Notes: generated by a model from the sequence alone, not told the origin. Positions 20,196 to 29,924 are shown, numbered from the stretch's first letter. The stretch: 64,000 nt of DNA from Pseudomonadota bacterium (GCA_031119395.1 JAVHYA010000019.1:1-64000); one strand, 5' to 3'. Numbers and translations are program-made.

Positions 20196-21041
20196 ATGCA
20201 CTGGCCCGAACTGAACTTTCGACGCCGCATCGCCGGCCTGGTGTGGACGCGCCGGCTGGTGTGGCTGCTGGCCATCGCCGCGGTGGCCGCCTGGCGGACC
20301 GGCTGGTCGCTGGCGGTCGCCGTGGTGGTGGCGCTCGTGCTCACGGCTGCGCTGCGGGCGTGGGAAGACAGCCTGCGCCGGCAGTTCATCCGCGAGGCCT
20401 CGCTGCCCGCCTTCCTGGTCGGCAAGCTGCGACAGGCCTTCCCGCAGCTGACGGTGCGCGACGCCGAGCTGGTGCTGCGCGGCCTGCGGCAGTTCTTCAT
20501 GGCGCACCTGCGCAGCGGCCGCAAGTTCGTGGCCATGCCCTCGAAGGTGGTCGACGAGGCCTGGCACGCGTACATCCTCCACACGCAGGGCTACCAGCGC
20601 TGGTGCCGGGGCGCCTTCGGCGCGATGCTGCACCACACGCCGGCCGAGGTGCTGGGCCGCGATGCGCGCCGCAACGACGGGTTGCGCCGCAGCTGGTACT
20701 GGGCCTGCAAGGAGGAGAGCATCGACCCGCGCAAGCCGGCGCGTCTGCCGCTGCTCTTCGCGCTCGACGCCAAGTTCGCGGTCGCCGGCGGCTTCCACTA
20801 CACGCCCGATTGCAGCGCCATCGACCGGGCCAGCGGCGGCGATGCGTACTGCGGCACCGCCTTCGCCGAGGGCGGCGGATCGTCTTCCAGCGACTCGGGC
20901 GGCTACCCGGGGGATTCGCAGGGCTTCGGGGGCAGCGAATCGTCCACGTCCGACGGCGGGGGCGGCGGCAGCGATGGTGGTGGCAGCAGCGACGGCGGAG
21001 GCGGCTGCGGCGGGGGATGCGGAGGGGGCGGCGGCGATTGA
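20196..21041 (+). CDS. membrane protein with WH-motif helical domain and Gly/Ser/Cys-rich tail
   Basis: 281 residues. Two hydrophobic segments lie at about 18-50. A helical domain then contains [20 protein letters not shown], which resembles the DExWHxHIL motif of glycine-rich-domain (GRDP-like) proteins. From about residue 225 to the end the protein is nearly all Gly, Ser, Asp and Cys, ending [11 protein letters not shown]. It has no near neighbour on its strand except murB 88 bases upstream. Function unknown; the tail suggests a surface-exposed or metal-binding terminus. Confidence 0.75.
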   Translation: MHWPELNFRRRIAGLVWTRRLVWLLAIAAVAAWRTGWSLAVAVVVALVLTAALRAWEDSLRRQFIREASLPAFLVGKLRQAFPQLTVRDAELVLRGLRQFFMAHLRSGRKFVAMPSKVVDEAWHAYILHTQGYQRWCRGAFGAMLHHTPAEVLGRDARRNDGLRRSWYWACKEESIDPRKPARLPLLFALDAKFAVAGGFHYTPDCSAIDRASGGDAYCGTAFAEGGGSSSSDSGGYPGDSQGFGGSESSTSDGGGGGSDGGGSSDGGGGCGGGCGGGGGD

Positions 21042-21069
21042 ACGGCCGTCGCCCGCCGCCCGGCGGCGA

Positions 21070-21390
21070 TCAGCCGAAGTGGCAGATGTAGCTGTACGGC
21101 GTGCCGGTCACGCGGATCTCGAACTTCGAGTTGCCGGGGATGCTGAACTTCTCGCCCGCACCGGCGGCCACCCATTCGCTGCTGCCGTCGAGCTTGTACT
21201 CGCAGCTGCCGCCCGTGCCTTCCATGACCTCGGGCGCGCCGGTGCTGAAGGTCAGCGACGAAGGCAGGATCACCCCCACCGTGCATTTGCGCCCATCGGC
21301 GAAGGTGATGCCGTGCGAGACGCACTTGCCGTCGAAGTAGACGTTGGCCTGGGTGGCGACGGACACGCCGTCGAGGGTCTGGGTGGTCAT
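21070..21390 (-). CDS. ppnP: pyrimidine/purine nucleoside phosphorylase PpnP
   Basis: 106 residues, small cupin of the former UPF0345 (YaiE) family. Typical segments are NVYFDGKCVSHGITFADGRKCTVGVILP, SEWVAAGAGEKFSIPGNSKFEI and the C-terminal YSYICHFG. The family phosphorolyses a broad range of nucleosides. A palindromic repeat begins 29 bases upstream of its start and probably lies in its leader. Confidence 0.92.
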   Translation of the reverse strand: MTTQTLDGVSVATQANVYFDGKCVSHGITFADGRKCTVGVILPSSLTFSTGAPEVMEGTGGSCEYKLDGSSEWVAAGAGEKFSIPGNSKFEIRVTGTPYSYICHFG

Positions 21391-21418
21391 GCGGAAAGAG
21401 CAGGCGCCGGGCCTGATT

Positions 21419-21476
21419 GCTATGGTTTCAATAGCGCCCCGTGCAGGTGGGGCGGGCGCTGCGGCCCGATTTCCTT
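21419..21476 (-). repeat. 58-bp palindromic repeat, copy C
   Basis: On the minus strand AAGGAAATCGGGCCGCAGCG opens the element, CGCCCGCCCCACCTGCACGG follows and GCTATTGAAACCATAGC (21419-21435) closes it. Exactly 58 bp. Intergenic, between ppnP and the Pro/Tyr-rich secreted protein. Confidence 0.85.
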
Positions 21477-21534
21477 CGAAGATCGGGTGCAGCGCCGGGC
21501 ATTCTAGGGGCGGCTGCCCGCCCGTTCGCCCCGC

Positions 21535-22107
21535 TCAGCGCCAGCCGTGGTGCCAGCCGCGCGAGTAGCCGAAGTTGAGCGAGAGGCCCACGGGCGGATA
21601 CACATAGGGCGCGGCGGGATAGGCATAGGCCGGCGCCACGTACACCGGTGCGGGATAGGCGGCCGGATACACGGGCGCAGGCGCGCCGTAGGGCACGCCG
21701 TTGCCCGACACCACGACGCCCGGCTCGGGCGTGACCGCGTAGGGTGCCGCCGGCTGGGCTGCCGGCTCCGGGTTGCTCGCGATGGCCGGCTGAGGGGCGA
21801 CCGGGTAGGTCGTCACGCCGTAGCCGCCGACCTGCACCGGGATGGTGGGGCCGGGTGGCGCGTCGGTGCGCGTGGTGTACTGCCGGCCGGCATATTCGTA
21901 GGTGACGCTGTAGCCGGCAGGCTGGCCGTTCTCTTGGATCGGGCTGGTCGAGATGACGCGTCCGACCGGCGGCGCGTCCTGCGCCGAGACGGGCAGGGCG
22001 GCGCCGAGCAGCAGCGCGAGCGCGGCGGTCGCCAGCCCGGTCCGCCGCACACGGGAGGCGCGGCGAGACGGGGCGATGGAAGCAGCGGCGGGAAGGCGAG
22101 AGGTCAT
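21535..22107 (-). CDS. secreted Pro/Ala/Tyr-rich protein of unknown function
   Basis: 190 residues. A long signal peptide ends near PVSAQD (about residue 43). The short conserved-looking core reads VGRVISTSPIQENGQPAGYSVTYEYAGRQYTTRTDAPPGPTIPVQV, a pattern also seen in small periplasmic glycine-zipper-like proteins. The C-terminal half is low-complexity Pro/Ala/Tyr. The start at 22107 is supported by TGGAGAT; longer readings lack a signal peptide at the N-terminus. No function assigned. Confidence 0.75.
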   Translation of the reverse strand: MTSRLPAAASIAPSRRASRVRRTGLATAALALLLGAALPVSAQDAPPVGRVISTSPIQENGQPAGYSVTYEYAGRQYTTRTDAPPGPTIPVQVGGYGVTTYPVAPQPAIASNPEPAAQPAAPYAVTPEPGVVVSGNGVPYGAPAPVYPAAYPAPVYVAPAYAYPAAPYVYPPVGLSLNFGYSRGWHHGWR

Positions 22108-22192
22108 CGGGGTATCTCCATTCGGATGCGCCGGCCCGGCCGTCGGCCGGCCCTGCGCGGGCAGACGTTGGAGCGCACCGGCGTGCCAAGGT

Positions 22193-22555
22193 TCACACGA
22201 GATTTTCGCGATGCGAGATCCACGTGTCGGCATCGAAGCCGACCGTCACAACGTCCGGCCGCGCCCATTCGACGACCGGCCGCTTCACGAGGCTGGGATG
22301 TGCCTGCAGCACCGCCTGGGCCGACGGCGCATCGACCACCGCGTCGCGCGAGGCCGCGTCCAGCTGCCGCCAGGTCGTCCCGCGCCGGTTGAGCAAGGCC
22401 TCCCAGCCGACGGCGGCGATCCAGCGCTGCACGGTCGCGTCGGGCAGGCCTTCCTTCTTGAAGTCGTGGAAGCGGTAGGGGAGCTGCTGCGTGTCCAGCC
22501 AGGCGCGGGCGCGCTTGACGGTGTCGCAATTCGGGATGCCGTAGAGGTCGATCAT
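22193..22555 (-). CDS. ArsC/Spx-family (YffB-like) reductase-like protein
   Basis: 120 residues with a thioredoxin-like ArsC fold: IDLYGIPNCDTVKRARAWLD, FHDFKKEGL and the LVKRPVVEW segment. Only one Cys in the active-site loop (NCDTVKRA), which fits the YffB/Spx-related branch rather than a proven arsenate reductase; no arsenic genes are near. Divergent from folC with 48 bases between. Confidence 0.88.
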   Translation of the reverse strand: MIDLYGIPNCDTVKRARAWLDTQQLPYRFHDFKKEGLPDATVQRWIAAVGWEALLNRRGTTWRQLDAASRDAVVDAPSAQAVLQAHPSLVKRPVVEWARPDVVTVGFDADTWISHRENLV

Positions 22556-22603
22556 GGGCGCGGATGATGCAGGCGGAAGGCCTGGGCGACAATCGCCGGC
22601 TCC

Positions 22604-23899
22604 ATGAAGACCCTGGCCGACTGGCTCGCGCACGCCGAGCACCTGCACGCAAAGAACATCGAACTCGGCCTGGAACGCGTGCGCGCGGTGGCCGAACGCA
22701 TGGGCCTGGCCTTCGCCTGCCCGGTCATCACCGTGGCCGGTACCAACGGCAAGGGCTCGACCTGCGCCATGCTGGAATCGATCCTCGCCGAAGCCGGCTA
22801 CAAGACGGGCGTCTACAGCTCGCCGCACCTGGTGCATTTCGAGGAGCGGCTGCGCATCGGCGGCGAGATCGTGGCGGCCGACCGGCTGCCGGCCCATTTC
22901 GAGGCGGTCGAGCAGGCGCGCGGCGAGACCTCGCTGACCTACTTCGAGTTCACGACCCTGGCCCTGTTCGCCTGCATGATCGAGGCCGGTGTCGAGGTCG
23001 CGATCCTGGAGGTGGGGCTGGGCGGACGGCTCGACGCGGTCAACATCGTCGACACCGACTGCGCCATCCTCACCAGCATCGACCTGGACCACATGGACTT
23101 CCTCGGGCCGGACCGCGAGCGCATCGGCTTCGAGAAGGCCGGGATCATGCGGCCGGGCAAGCCCGCCATCGTCAGCGACCCGATGCCCCCGGCCAGCGTG
23201 GTGGCGCATGCCGAGGCCATCGGGGCGGACCTGTGGCTGTCGGGCCGCGACTTCAACGTGTCGGGCGATCCGCAGCAGTGGTCCTGGGCCGGGCGCGGGC
23301 GGCGCTATGCGGGGCTCGCCTATCCGGCCCTGCGCGGGGCCAACCAGCTCGTCAACGCGGCCGGCGTGCTGGCCGCGCTCGAGGCGCTGCGCCCGCGCCT
23401 GCCGGTGACGGCGCAGGCGATCCGCGTCGGCCTGTCGCTGGTCGAACTGCCCGGGCGCTTCCAGATCGTGCCGGGCCAGCCCACGCTGGTGCTGGACGTG
23501 GCCCACAACCCGCACGCCGTCGCCGCGCTGACCGAGAACCTCGACGCCATGGGCTTCTACCCGGTCACGCATGCCGTCTTCGGGGTCATGGCCGACAAGG
23601 AACTGGCGCCGATCCTCGAGCGCATCGGCCCGCTGGTCGACCGCTGGTACTTCACCGACCTGCCCACGCCGCGGGCTGCCCGCGCGGCCGATCTCGAGGC
23701 CGCCTGGCAGGCGCGCAACCGGCGCCCGGAGGTGACCGCCAGCACCCACGCCGACCCGATGTCGGCGCTGCAGGCGGCGGTCGATGCGGCGGACCCCGCT
23801 GATAGAATCGTGGTCTTCGGATCCTTCTTCACGGTCGGCGGTGTGCTCGAGCACGGCATCCCCCGACTGCAGGCCAAACACCTCCAGCCCGGCGCCTGA
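22604..23899 (+). CDS. folC: bifunctional folylpolyglutamate synthase/dihydrofolate synthase
   Basis: 431 residues. Mur-ligase-type ATP loop VAGTNGKGSTCA near 45-56, the YSSPHL folate loop, and the C-terminal domain with VLDVAHNPHAVAAL. Catalyses addition of glutamate to dihydropteroate and folates. Normal length. It leads a run of same-strand genes (SPOR protein, cvpA, purF, metZ, gltX), an order conserved in many betaproteobacteria. Confidence 0.94.
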   Translation: MKTLADWLAHAEHLHAKNIELGLERVRAVAERMGLAFACPVITVAGTNGKGSTCAMLESILAEAGYKTGVYSSPHLVHFEERLRIGGEIVAADRLPAHFEAVEQARGETSLTYFEFTTLALFACMIEAGVEVAILEVGLGGRLDAVNIVDTDCAILTSIDLDHMDFLGPDRERIGFEKAGIMRPGKPAIVSDPMPPASVVAHAEAIGADLWLSGRDFNVSGDPQQWSWAGRGRRYAGLAYPALRGANQLVNAAGVLAALEALRPRLPVTAQAIRVGLSLVELPGRFQIVPGQPTLVLDVAHNPHAVAALTENLDAMGFYPVTHAVFGVMADKELAPILERIGPLVDRWYFTDLPTPRAARAADLEAAWQARNRRPEVTASTHADPMSALQAAVDAADPADRIVVFGSFFTVGGVLEHGIPRLQAKHLQPGA

Positions 23900-23974
23900 C
23901 ACTGCCCGTCCGGGCCCGGCCCCTCCGCTCTTTTTTCGCGCACGCTGCACTCCACAGTCAGGGAATCGACGTTC

Positions 23975-24871
23975 ATGGCGTTTTTCAAGTTCCGCTCGAA
24001 GGGTCCCCAAGGCAACGAGGCGCGCGGCGCCGCGGCCGCGGCACCGGCGGAAAGCGTCGAATCCATGCGCCGCCGTGCCCGGCACCGTCTGCTCGGGGCG
24101 GCCGTGCTGGTGCTGCTGGGCGTGATCGGCTTTCCCCTCCTGTTCGACACGCAGCCACGGCCGGTGGCGGTGGACATCCCGATCGAGATCCCCGACCGCA
24201 ACAAGACCAAGCCGCTTGCCGTGCCCGCGCCGCCGGCCGCGACGACGTCCAGCGCTGCCGGTGGCGCGGACGGCGGCGCCCCCCGCACGCCTTCCTCGGG
24301 CGGCATGATCACCGAGCGCGCCGACGGCACCGAGGTCGTGGCGACGGCCCCCGCCGCGCCTGCGCCGGCTGCGACGCCACCGGCGCCCGAGCCCAAGCCG
24401 GAACCGAAACCCGAACCGAAGCCGGACCCCAAGCCCGAGCCGAAGCCCGAAGTGCGGCACGAGTCCAAGCCCGAGCCGGCGCGCACGGCCGAATCCAAGC
24501 CCGAACCCAAGCCGGCGCCGGCCAGGCCCGCCGCCCGCGACGATGGCGCGCGCGCCCTGGCGCTGCTCGAGGGCAAGCCGGCGGCCAAACCGGCCGATGC
24601 CAAGCCGGTCGAGAAGCCCGCCGACAAGCCGGCGGACGCCGCCGGCCGCTTCGTCGTCCAGGTGGGCGCCTTCGCCGACGCCGACAAGGCCAAGGAAACG
24701 CGGCAGAAGCTGGAAAAGGCGGGCCTGAAGACCTACACCCATGTGGCCAAGACCGCGGACGGCGAACGCACTCGGGTGCGCGTGGGACCGTTCGGCTCGA
24801 AGGCGGAAGCGGACAAGGCGGCCGAGCGCATCAAGGGCCTGGCCCTGCCGGCCGCCGTGCTCACGCTTTGA
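23975..24871 (+). CDS. SPOR-domain cell-envelope protein (DedD-like)
   Basis: 298 residues. One membrane segment near 43-60 (LLGAAVLVLLGVIGFPLLFD) anchors the protein with most of it periplasmic. A Lys/Pro/Glu spacer (about 130-190, KPEP-type repeats) probably spans peptidoglycan. The C-terminal SPOR domain (about 222-297) starts FVVQVGAFADADKA and contains VRVGPFGSKAEAD. SPOR domains bind glycan strands lacking stem peptides at the septum. The position between folC and cvpA is the usual one for DedD. Confidence 0.9.
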   Translation: MAFFKFRSKGPQGNEARGAAAAAPAESVESMRRRARHRLLGAAVLVLLGVIGFPLLFDTQPRPVAVDIPIEIPDRNKTKPLAVPAPPAATTSSAAGGADGGAPRTPSSGGMITERADGTEVVATAPAAPAPAATPPAPEPKPEPKPEPKPDPKPEPKPEVRHESKPEPARTAESKPEPKPAPARPAARDDGARALALLEGKPAAKPADAKPVEKPADKPADAAGRFVVQVGAFADADKAKETRQKLEKAGLKTYTHVAKTADGERTRVRVGPFGSKAEADKAAERIKGLALPAAVLTL

Positions 24872-24884
24872 GCGCGCCGCAGCC

Positions 24885-25370
24885 GTGGCCCTGTTCGACT
24901 GGATCGCGGTGGGGGTGCTCGGGCTGTCGATGCTGACCGGGCTGTGGCGTGGGCTGATGTTCGAGGTCATCTCCCTCGTCGGCTGGGTCGCGGCCTTCCT
25001 GTGCGCACAGTGGTTCGCGGCGGATGTGGCGGCCTGGTTGCCTTTTGGCGAACCGGACGCATCTTGGCGCTATGCGGCAGGTTTCGTGCTTGTGTTCGTG
25101 GCCGTGGCCTTCGCGGGCGGTCTGGTGGCCGCGGTGACGCGCAGGCTGGTCAGTGCGGTGGGCCTGCGGCCCGTCGACCGGACGCTGGGCGCGCTGTTCG
25201 GCGCTGCGCGCGCCCTGGTGGCGCTGCTGGTGGTGGCCGTGGTGGTCCATGTGATGGCGCTGGGCCAGGACGGCTGGTGGCGCGAGTCGGTGAGCGCGCC
25301 GTGGTTGGATGCGGCATTGCAGGGCCTGAAGCCTGCATTGCCTGAAAAGTTGGCAAGCTACCTTCCGTAG
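24885..25370 (+). CDS. cvpA: CvpA family membrane protein
   Basis: 161 residues with four membrane helices: FDWIAVGVLGLSMLTGLWRG, the second with ISLVGWVAAFLCAQW, AGFVLVFVAVAFAGGLVAAV and ALVALLVVAVVVHVMAL. The CvpA family is needed for colicin V export and linked to envelope homeostasis and purine gene clusters. The start is GTG 24885, 13 bases after the SPOR gene stop; purF follows after 18 bases, the classic cvpA-purF arrangement. Confidence 0.92.
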   Translation: MALFDWIAVGVLGLSMLTGLWRGLMFEVISLVGWVAAFLCAQWFAADVAAWLPFGEPDASWRYAAGFVLVFVAVAFAGGLVAAVTRRLVSAVGLRPVDRTLGALFGAARALVALLVVAVVVHVMALGQDGWWRESVSAPWLDAALQGLKPALPEKLASYLP

Positions 25371-25388
25371 TTCAAGAGGAACGCTCCC

Positions 25389-26906
25389 ATGTGTGGAATC
25401 GTCGGCGTCGTCAGCAACGCTCCCGTCAACCAATTGCTCTATGACGCGATGCTGCTGCTGCAGCATCGCGGGCAGGACGCAGCCGGCATCGTCACGATGC
25501 TGGAACGCAAGTTCTTCATGCACAAGGCCAAGGGCATGGTGCGCGACGTGTTCCGCACCCGCAACATGCGTGCGCTGCCGGGCAGCGTGGGCCTGGGCCA
25601 GGTGCGCTACCCCACGGCCGGCAACGCCTACAGCGAGGAAGAGGCGCAGCCCTTCTACGTCAACGCGCCCTTCGGCATCGTGCTGGTGCACAACGGCAAC
25701 CTCACCAACGCGCACGCGCTGCGCGCCGAGCTGTTCTCCACCGATCACCGCCACACCAACACCGAGAGCGACTCGGAGGTGCTGCTCAACGTGCTCGCGC
25801 ACGAGCTGGAACGCTCCACCCGCGGCATTCCGCTGAAGGTCGACGATGTGTTCGCCGCCGTGCGCGCCGTCCACAAGCGCCTGCGCGGCTCCTACGCGGT
25901 GGTGTCGCTCATCGCCGGCCACGGCCTGCTGGTGTTCCGCGACCCGTACGGCATCCGCCCGCTGTGCCTGGGGCGCAACGCAGACGGCGCGATCATGGTG
26001 GCCAGCGAATCGGTGGCGCTGGAGGGCTCGGGCTTCGTCTTCGAGCGCAACGTGGCGCCGGGCGAGGCCGTGTTCATCGACCTGCAGGGCAACGTCCATG
26101 CCCGGCAGTGCGCCGAATCGCCCACGCTGAACCCCTGCATCTTCGAGTTCGTGTACCTGGCGCGACCGGACTCCACGCTGGATGGCATCTCGGTCTACCA
26201 GGCTCGGCTCAACCTGGGCGAGACGCTCGCGCAGCGCGTGGTGTCGACGGTGCCGCCGAGCGACATCGACGTGATCATCCCCATCCCCGAATCGAGCCGG
26301 CCGAGCGCGACGCAGCTGGCGCATCTGCTGGGCGTGCCGTACCGCGAAGGCTTCGTGAAGAACCGCTACGTCGGCCGCACCTTCATCATGCCGGGCCAGG
26401 GCGTGCGCAAGAAGTCGGTGCGCCAGAAGCTCAATGTGATCGCGAGCGAGTTCAAGGGCCGCAACGTCCTGCTGGTCGACGATTCGATCGTGCGCGGCAC
26501 CACCAGCCGGGAAATCGTGCAGATGGCGCGCGACGCAGGCGCGAACAAGGTCTACATGGCCAGCGCCGCGCCCCCGGTGCGCTTCCCCAACGTCTACGGC
26601 ATCGACATGCCGACCAAGGACGAGCTGGTGGCGCACGACCGCAGCATCGAGGAGATCCGCCAGCTGATCGGCTGCGACGCACTCATCTACCAGGACGTGG
26701 ACGCGATGAAGCGCGCCGTCATGAAGGCGGCGCCGGCGAAGGCCGATACGCTCGCCATCGCCGGTTTCGAAGCCTCCTGTTTCGACGGGGTGTATGTCAC
26801 GGGCGACATCGACATCGACGCCATCACCCGCATGAACGGCAACCGGCCGCGCATCGAGGAGACGGAGGAGGATTCCTCCCGGCTGGCGCTGCCCAACCTG
26901 AGTTGA
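25389..26906 (+). CDS. purF: amidophosphoribosyltransferase
   Basis: 505 residues. Committing step of purine synthesis: PRPP plus glutamine to phosphoribosylamine. Catalytic Cys2 follows the initiator Met (MCGIVGVV), the glutaminase domain has the GLGQVRYPTAG motif, and the PRTase domain carries the PRPP loop VLLVDDSIVRGTTSRE. Length is normal. Only two bases separate its stop from the metZ start. Confidence 0.96.
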   Translation: MCGIVGVVSNAPVNQLLYDAMLLLQHRGQDAAGIVTMLERKFFMHKAKGMVRDVFRTRNMRALPGSVGLGQVRYPTAGNAYSEEEAQPFYVNAPFGIVLVHNGNLTNAHALRAELFSTDHRHTNTESDSEVLLNVLAHELERSTRGIPLKVDDVFAAVRAVHKRLRGSYAVVSLIAGHGLLVFRDPYGIRPLCLGRNADGAIMVASESVALEGSGFVFERNVAPGEAVFIDLQGNVHARQCAESPTLNPCIFEFVYLARPDSTLDGISVYQARLNLGETLAQRVVSTVPPSDIDVIIPIPESSRPSATQLAHLLGVPYREGFVKNRYVGRTFIMPGQGVRKKSVRQKLNVIASEFKGRNVLLVDDSIVRGTTSREIVQMARDAGANKVYMASAAPPVRFPNVYGIDMPTKDELVAHDRSIEEIRQLIGCDALIYQDVDAMKRAVMKAAPAKADTLAIAGFEASCFDGVYVTGDIDIDAITRMNGNRPRIEETEEDSSRLALPNLS

Positions 26907-26908
26907 GC

Positions 26909-28123
26909 ATGACGGACCGATCCCTGCCCGAAGGCCTGCGGCCGGAGACCCTGGCGGTGCGCACCGCCGTCGAGCGCAGCCAGTACGGAGAGAACTCCGA
27001 GGCGCTGTACCTGACGACCGGCTTCGTGCAGCCGGACTCCGAGACCTCGGCCCGGCGTTTCGCCAGCGGCGACGGCTACACCTACGCCCGCACGTCGAAC
27101 CCCACCGTCACCAGCTTCGAGCAGCGCCTCGCGGCGATGGAGGGCACCGAGGCCGCGATCGGCGCCGCCAGCGGCATGGGCGCGATCCTCATGATGATCA
27201 TGGGGCTGCTGCGCTCCGGCGACCACGTCGTGCTCTCGCGCTCCATGTTCGGCTCCACGTTGAATCTCTTTGCCAAGGAGTTCGGTAAGTTCGGCGTCGA
27301 GACCACCTTCGTCTCGCAGACCGACGTCGACGAATGGCGCGCCGCCATGCGCCCCAACACCAAGCTGCTCTTCGCCGAGACACCGACCAATCCGCTGACC
27401 GAGGTCTGCGACATCGCGGCACTGGCCGAGATCGCACATGGTGCGGGTGCGCTGCTGGCGGTGGACAACTGCTTCGCCACGCCCATCCTGCAGCGGCCGA
27501 CCGAACTGGGGGCCGACATCGTCATGCATTCGGGCACCAAGTATTTGGACGGGCAGGGCCGCGTGATGGCTGGTGCGCTGTGCGCAAGCCGTCAGCTGGT
27601 CACCGAGAAGTTCGCGCCCGTGGTACGCACCGCCGGCATGGTGCTGTCGCCCTTCAACGCCTGGGTGGTGCTCAAGGGCATGGAAACGCTGGCCGTGCGT
27701 ATGAAGGCCCATTGCGAGAACGCGCTGACCGTGGCGCGTTGGCTGGAAGCGCAGCCGCAGGTGGCGCGCGTTTACTACTGCGGTCTGGCTTCGCACCCGC
27801 AGCATGAGCTCGCCATGCGCCAGCAAAGCGGTCAGGGCGGCGGCGTGCTGAGCTTCGTGCTGGCCGGCGACACGCCCGAGGCCGAGCGCGCCAAGGCCTT
27901 TCACGTCATCGACAGCTGCCGTGTGCTGTCCATCGCCACCAACCTCGGCGACACCAAGACCATCATCAGCCATCCGGCCACCACTTCGCACGGGCGCCTG
28001 ACCGAGGCGCAGCGTCAGGCCGCGGGCATCACGCAGGGCACGATCCGCGTGGCCGTCGGCCTCGAACACCCCGAAGACATCCAGGACGACCTGATGCGTG
28101 GCTTGTCCGCGCTCGGTGCCTGA
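26909..28123 (+). CDS. metZ: O-succinylhomoserine sulfhydrylase
   Basis: 404 residues, PLP enzyme of the Cys/Met metabolism family. It opens with LPEGLRPETLAVR and shows YTYARTSNPTV and the PLP-binding Lys211 in MHSGTKYLDGQGRVM. Direct sulfhydrylation of O-succinylhomoserine to homocysteine is the MetZ reaction; the purF-metZ neighbourhood is typical and supports this over cystathionine gamma-synthase. Coupled to purF. Confidence 0.92.
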   Translation: MTDRSLPEGLRPETLAVRTAVERSQYGENSEALYLTTGFVQPDSETSARRFASGDGYTYARTSNPTVTSFEQRLAAMEGTEAAIGAASGMGAILMMIMGLLRSGDHVVLSRSMFGSTLNLFAKEFGKFGVETTFVSQTDVDEWRAAMRPNTKLLFAETPTNPLTEVCDIAALAEIAHGAGALLAVDNCFATPILQRPTELGADIVMHSGTKYLDGQGRVMAGALCASRQLVTEKFAPVVRTAGMVLSPFNAWVVLKGMETLAVRMKAHCENALTVARWLEAQPQVARVYYCGLASHPQHELAMRQQSGQGGGVLSFVLAGDTPEAERAKAFHVIDSCRVLSIATNLGDTKTIISHPATTSHGRLTEAQRQAAGITQGTIRVAVGLEHPEDIQDDLMRGLSALGA

Positions 28124-28135
28124 TCCGGACCATCA

Positions 28136-29521
28136 ATGAGCAAGACCCGCACACGTTTCGCCCCATCGCCCACCGGCTTCATCCACCTGGGCAACATCCG
28201 TTCGGCCCTCTACCCCTGGGCCTTCGCCCGCTCCACCGGCGGCGACTTCATCCTGCGCATCGAGGACACCGACCTCGAACGCTCCACCCAGGCGGCGGTC
28301 GACGTCATCATCGAAGGCATGGCCTGGCTCGGCCTGGACCACGACGAGGGCCCGTTCTATCAGATGCAGCGCATGGACCGCTACAAGGCGGTGCTGGCCG
28401 AGATGCAGGCCGCGGGGCAGGTCTACCCCTGCTACATGAGCGTGGCCGAGCTCGACGCGCTGCGCGAGCGGCAGATGGCCGCCAAGCAGAAGCCGCGCTA
28501 CGACGGCACCTGGCGTCCCGAGCCGGGCAAGGTGCTGCCGCCGGTGCCCGACGGCGTGCAGCCGGTGCTGCGCTTTCGCAATCCGCAGGACGGCGTGGTG
28601 GCCTGGGACGACAAGGTCAAGGGCCGCATCGAGATCGCCAACGACGAGCTGGACGACCTCGTCATCGCCCGGCCGGACGGCACGCCGACGTACAACTTCT
28701 GCGTCGTGGTCGACGACATCGACATGGCGATCACGCACGTGATCCGCGGTGACGACCATGTGAACAACACGCCGCGCCAGATCAACATCTTCCGCGCCCT
28801 GGGCAAGGAGCCGCCGGTGTATGCGCACCTGCCCACCGTGCTCAACGAGCAGGGCGAGAAGATGAGCAAGCGCAACGGCGCCAAGCCCGTGACGCAGTAC
28901 CGCGACGAGGGCTACCTGCCGGACGCGATGGTCAACTACCTCGCGCGGCTGGGCTGGAGCCATGGCGACGACGAGATCTTCTCGCGCGCCCAGTTTCTCG
29001 AGTGGTTCGACCTCGACCACCTCGGCCGCAGCGCGGCGCAATTCGACGAGGCGAAGCTGCGCTGGGTCAACGCGCAGCACCTCAAGGCCATGGACGACCA
29101 GGCGCTGGCCCCGCTGGTGGCCGAGCAACTGGCCCGCCTCGGCATCACGGCCGACGAGCGCCTGCCCGCCATCTGCGCGCTGTTCAAGGACCGTTGCGAC
29201 ACCACGGTGGCGCTGGCCCAATGGGCGAAGGCCTTCTATGCCGACGTGCAGGCCAGCGACGCCGATCGCGCGCAGCACCTGACCGATGCCGTCCGTCCGG
29301 CCATTGCGACGCTGGCGGACAAGCTGAAGACGGTGGCCTGGGACAAGGCCTCCATCGCCGCCGCGATCAAGGAAGTGCTGGCCGCCCATGGGCTGAAGAT
29401 GCCCGCGCTGGCCATGCCCGTGCGCGTGCTCGTCATGGGCACGCCCCAGACGCCGTCGCTCGATGCGGTGCTCGCGCTTTTTTCTCGCGATGTCGCGATC
29501 GAAAGATTGAGCAAAGCTTGA
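28136..29521 (+). CDS. gltX: glutamyl-tRNA synthetase
   Basis: 461 residues, class I synthetase. HIGH-type motif FIHLGN follows RFAPSPTG at the N-terminus, and the KMSKR motif is exact ([10 protein letters not shown]). The C-terminal anticodon-binding domain is complete. It is 12 bases after metZ. The 3' end overlaps the tRNA promoter, and a tRNA-Glu gene lies less than 200 bases downstream. Confidence 0.95.
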   Translation: MSKTRTRFAPSPTGFIHLGNIRSALYPWAFARSTGGDFILRIEDTDLERSTQAAVDVIIEGMAWLGLDHDEGPFYQMQRMDRYKAVLAEMQAAGQVYPCYMSVAELDALRERQMAAKQKPRYDGTWRPEPGKVLPPVPDGVQPVLRFRNPQDGVVAWDDKVKGRIEIANDELDDLVIARPDGTPTYNFCVVVDDIDMAITHVIRGDDHVNNTPRQINIFRALGKEPPVYAHLPTVLNEQGEKMSKRNGAKPVTQYRDEGYLPDAMVNYLARLGWSHGDDEIFSRAQFLEWFDLDHLGRSAAQFDEAKLRWVNAQHLKAMDDQALAPLVAEQLARLGITADERLPAICALFKDRCDTTVALAQWAKAFYADVQASDADRAQHLTDAVRPAIATLADKLKTVAWDKASIAAAIKEVLAAHGLKMPALAMPVRVLVMGTPQTPSLDAVLALFSRDVAIERLSKA

Positions 29522-29536
29522 AAACCGGTATATACT
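29507..29536 (+). promoter_or_regulatory. sigma-70-like promoter for the tRNA cluster
   Basis: TTGAGC (29507-29512), an 18-base spacer and TATACT (29531-29536), followed by the GC-rich discriminator GCGAGGC usual for stringently controlled stable-RNA promoters. It overlaps the last codons of gltX. Confidence 0.65.
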
Positions 29537-29597
29537 GCGAGGCTCGACACCCAGTAGGGACGAACAACAAAGGAAGGCAACTTCCAGCGGGTTCACC

Positions 29598-29673
<76 letters not shown>

Positions 29674-29707
29674 AACAAGGTGTCGAAAGTCAGTCAGTCC
29701 AGGTTTT

Positions 29708-29783
29708 GACCCTATCGTCTAGAGGCCTAGGACATCACCCTTTCACGGTGAGTACCGGGGTTCGAATCCCCGTAGGGTCGCCA
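29708..29783 (+). tRNA. tRNA-Glu(TTC)
   Basis: 76 bases with encoded CCA. Acceptor GACCCTA/TAGGGTC, anticodon arm TCACC-CTTTCAC-GGTGA giving anticodon TTC, T arm CGGGGTTCGAATCCCCG. Same orientation as the flanking tRNA genes. Confidence 0.97.
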
Positions 29784-29842
29784 AGTTTTGTGGCACTTGG
29801 CTCGAGCATTCAAGGATGCGAGAGCGAAAGTCACACCAACGC

Positions 29843-29919
29843 GGAGTGGTAGTTCAGTTGGTTAGAATACCGGCCTGTCACGCCGGGGGTCGCGGGTTCG
29901 AGTCCCGTCCACTCCGCCA
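29843..29919 (+). tRNA. tRNA-Asp(GTC)
   Basis: 77 bases with encoded CCA. Acceptor GGAGTGG/CCACTCC, anticodon arm CCGGC-CTGTCAC-GCCGG giving GTC, T arm GCGGGTTCGAGTCCCGT with standard TTCGAGT loop. Last of the three-tRNA transcript. Confidence 0.97.
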
Positions 29920-29924
29920 AGCAC

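Noticed and set aside
22193-22555. Arsenate reductase (arsC)
   Set aside because: ArsC fold is present, but the neighbourhood has no ars genes and the YffB/Spx-like branch fits as well, so the specific function was not assigned.
24390-24560. KPEP repeats in the SPOR protein as a tandem-repeat locus
   Set aside because: This is the usual Pro/Lys spacer of SPOR proteins; the DNA repeats are imperfect and follow codon use.
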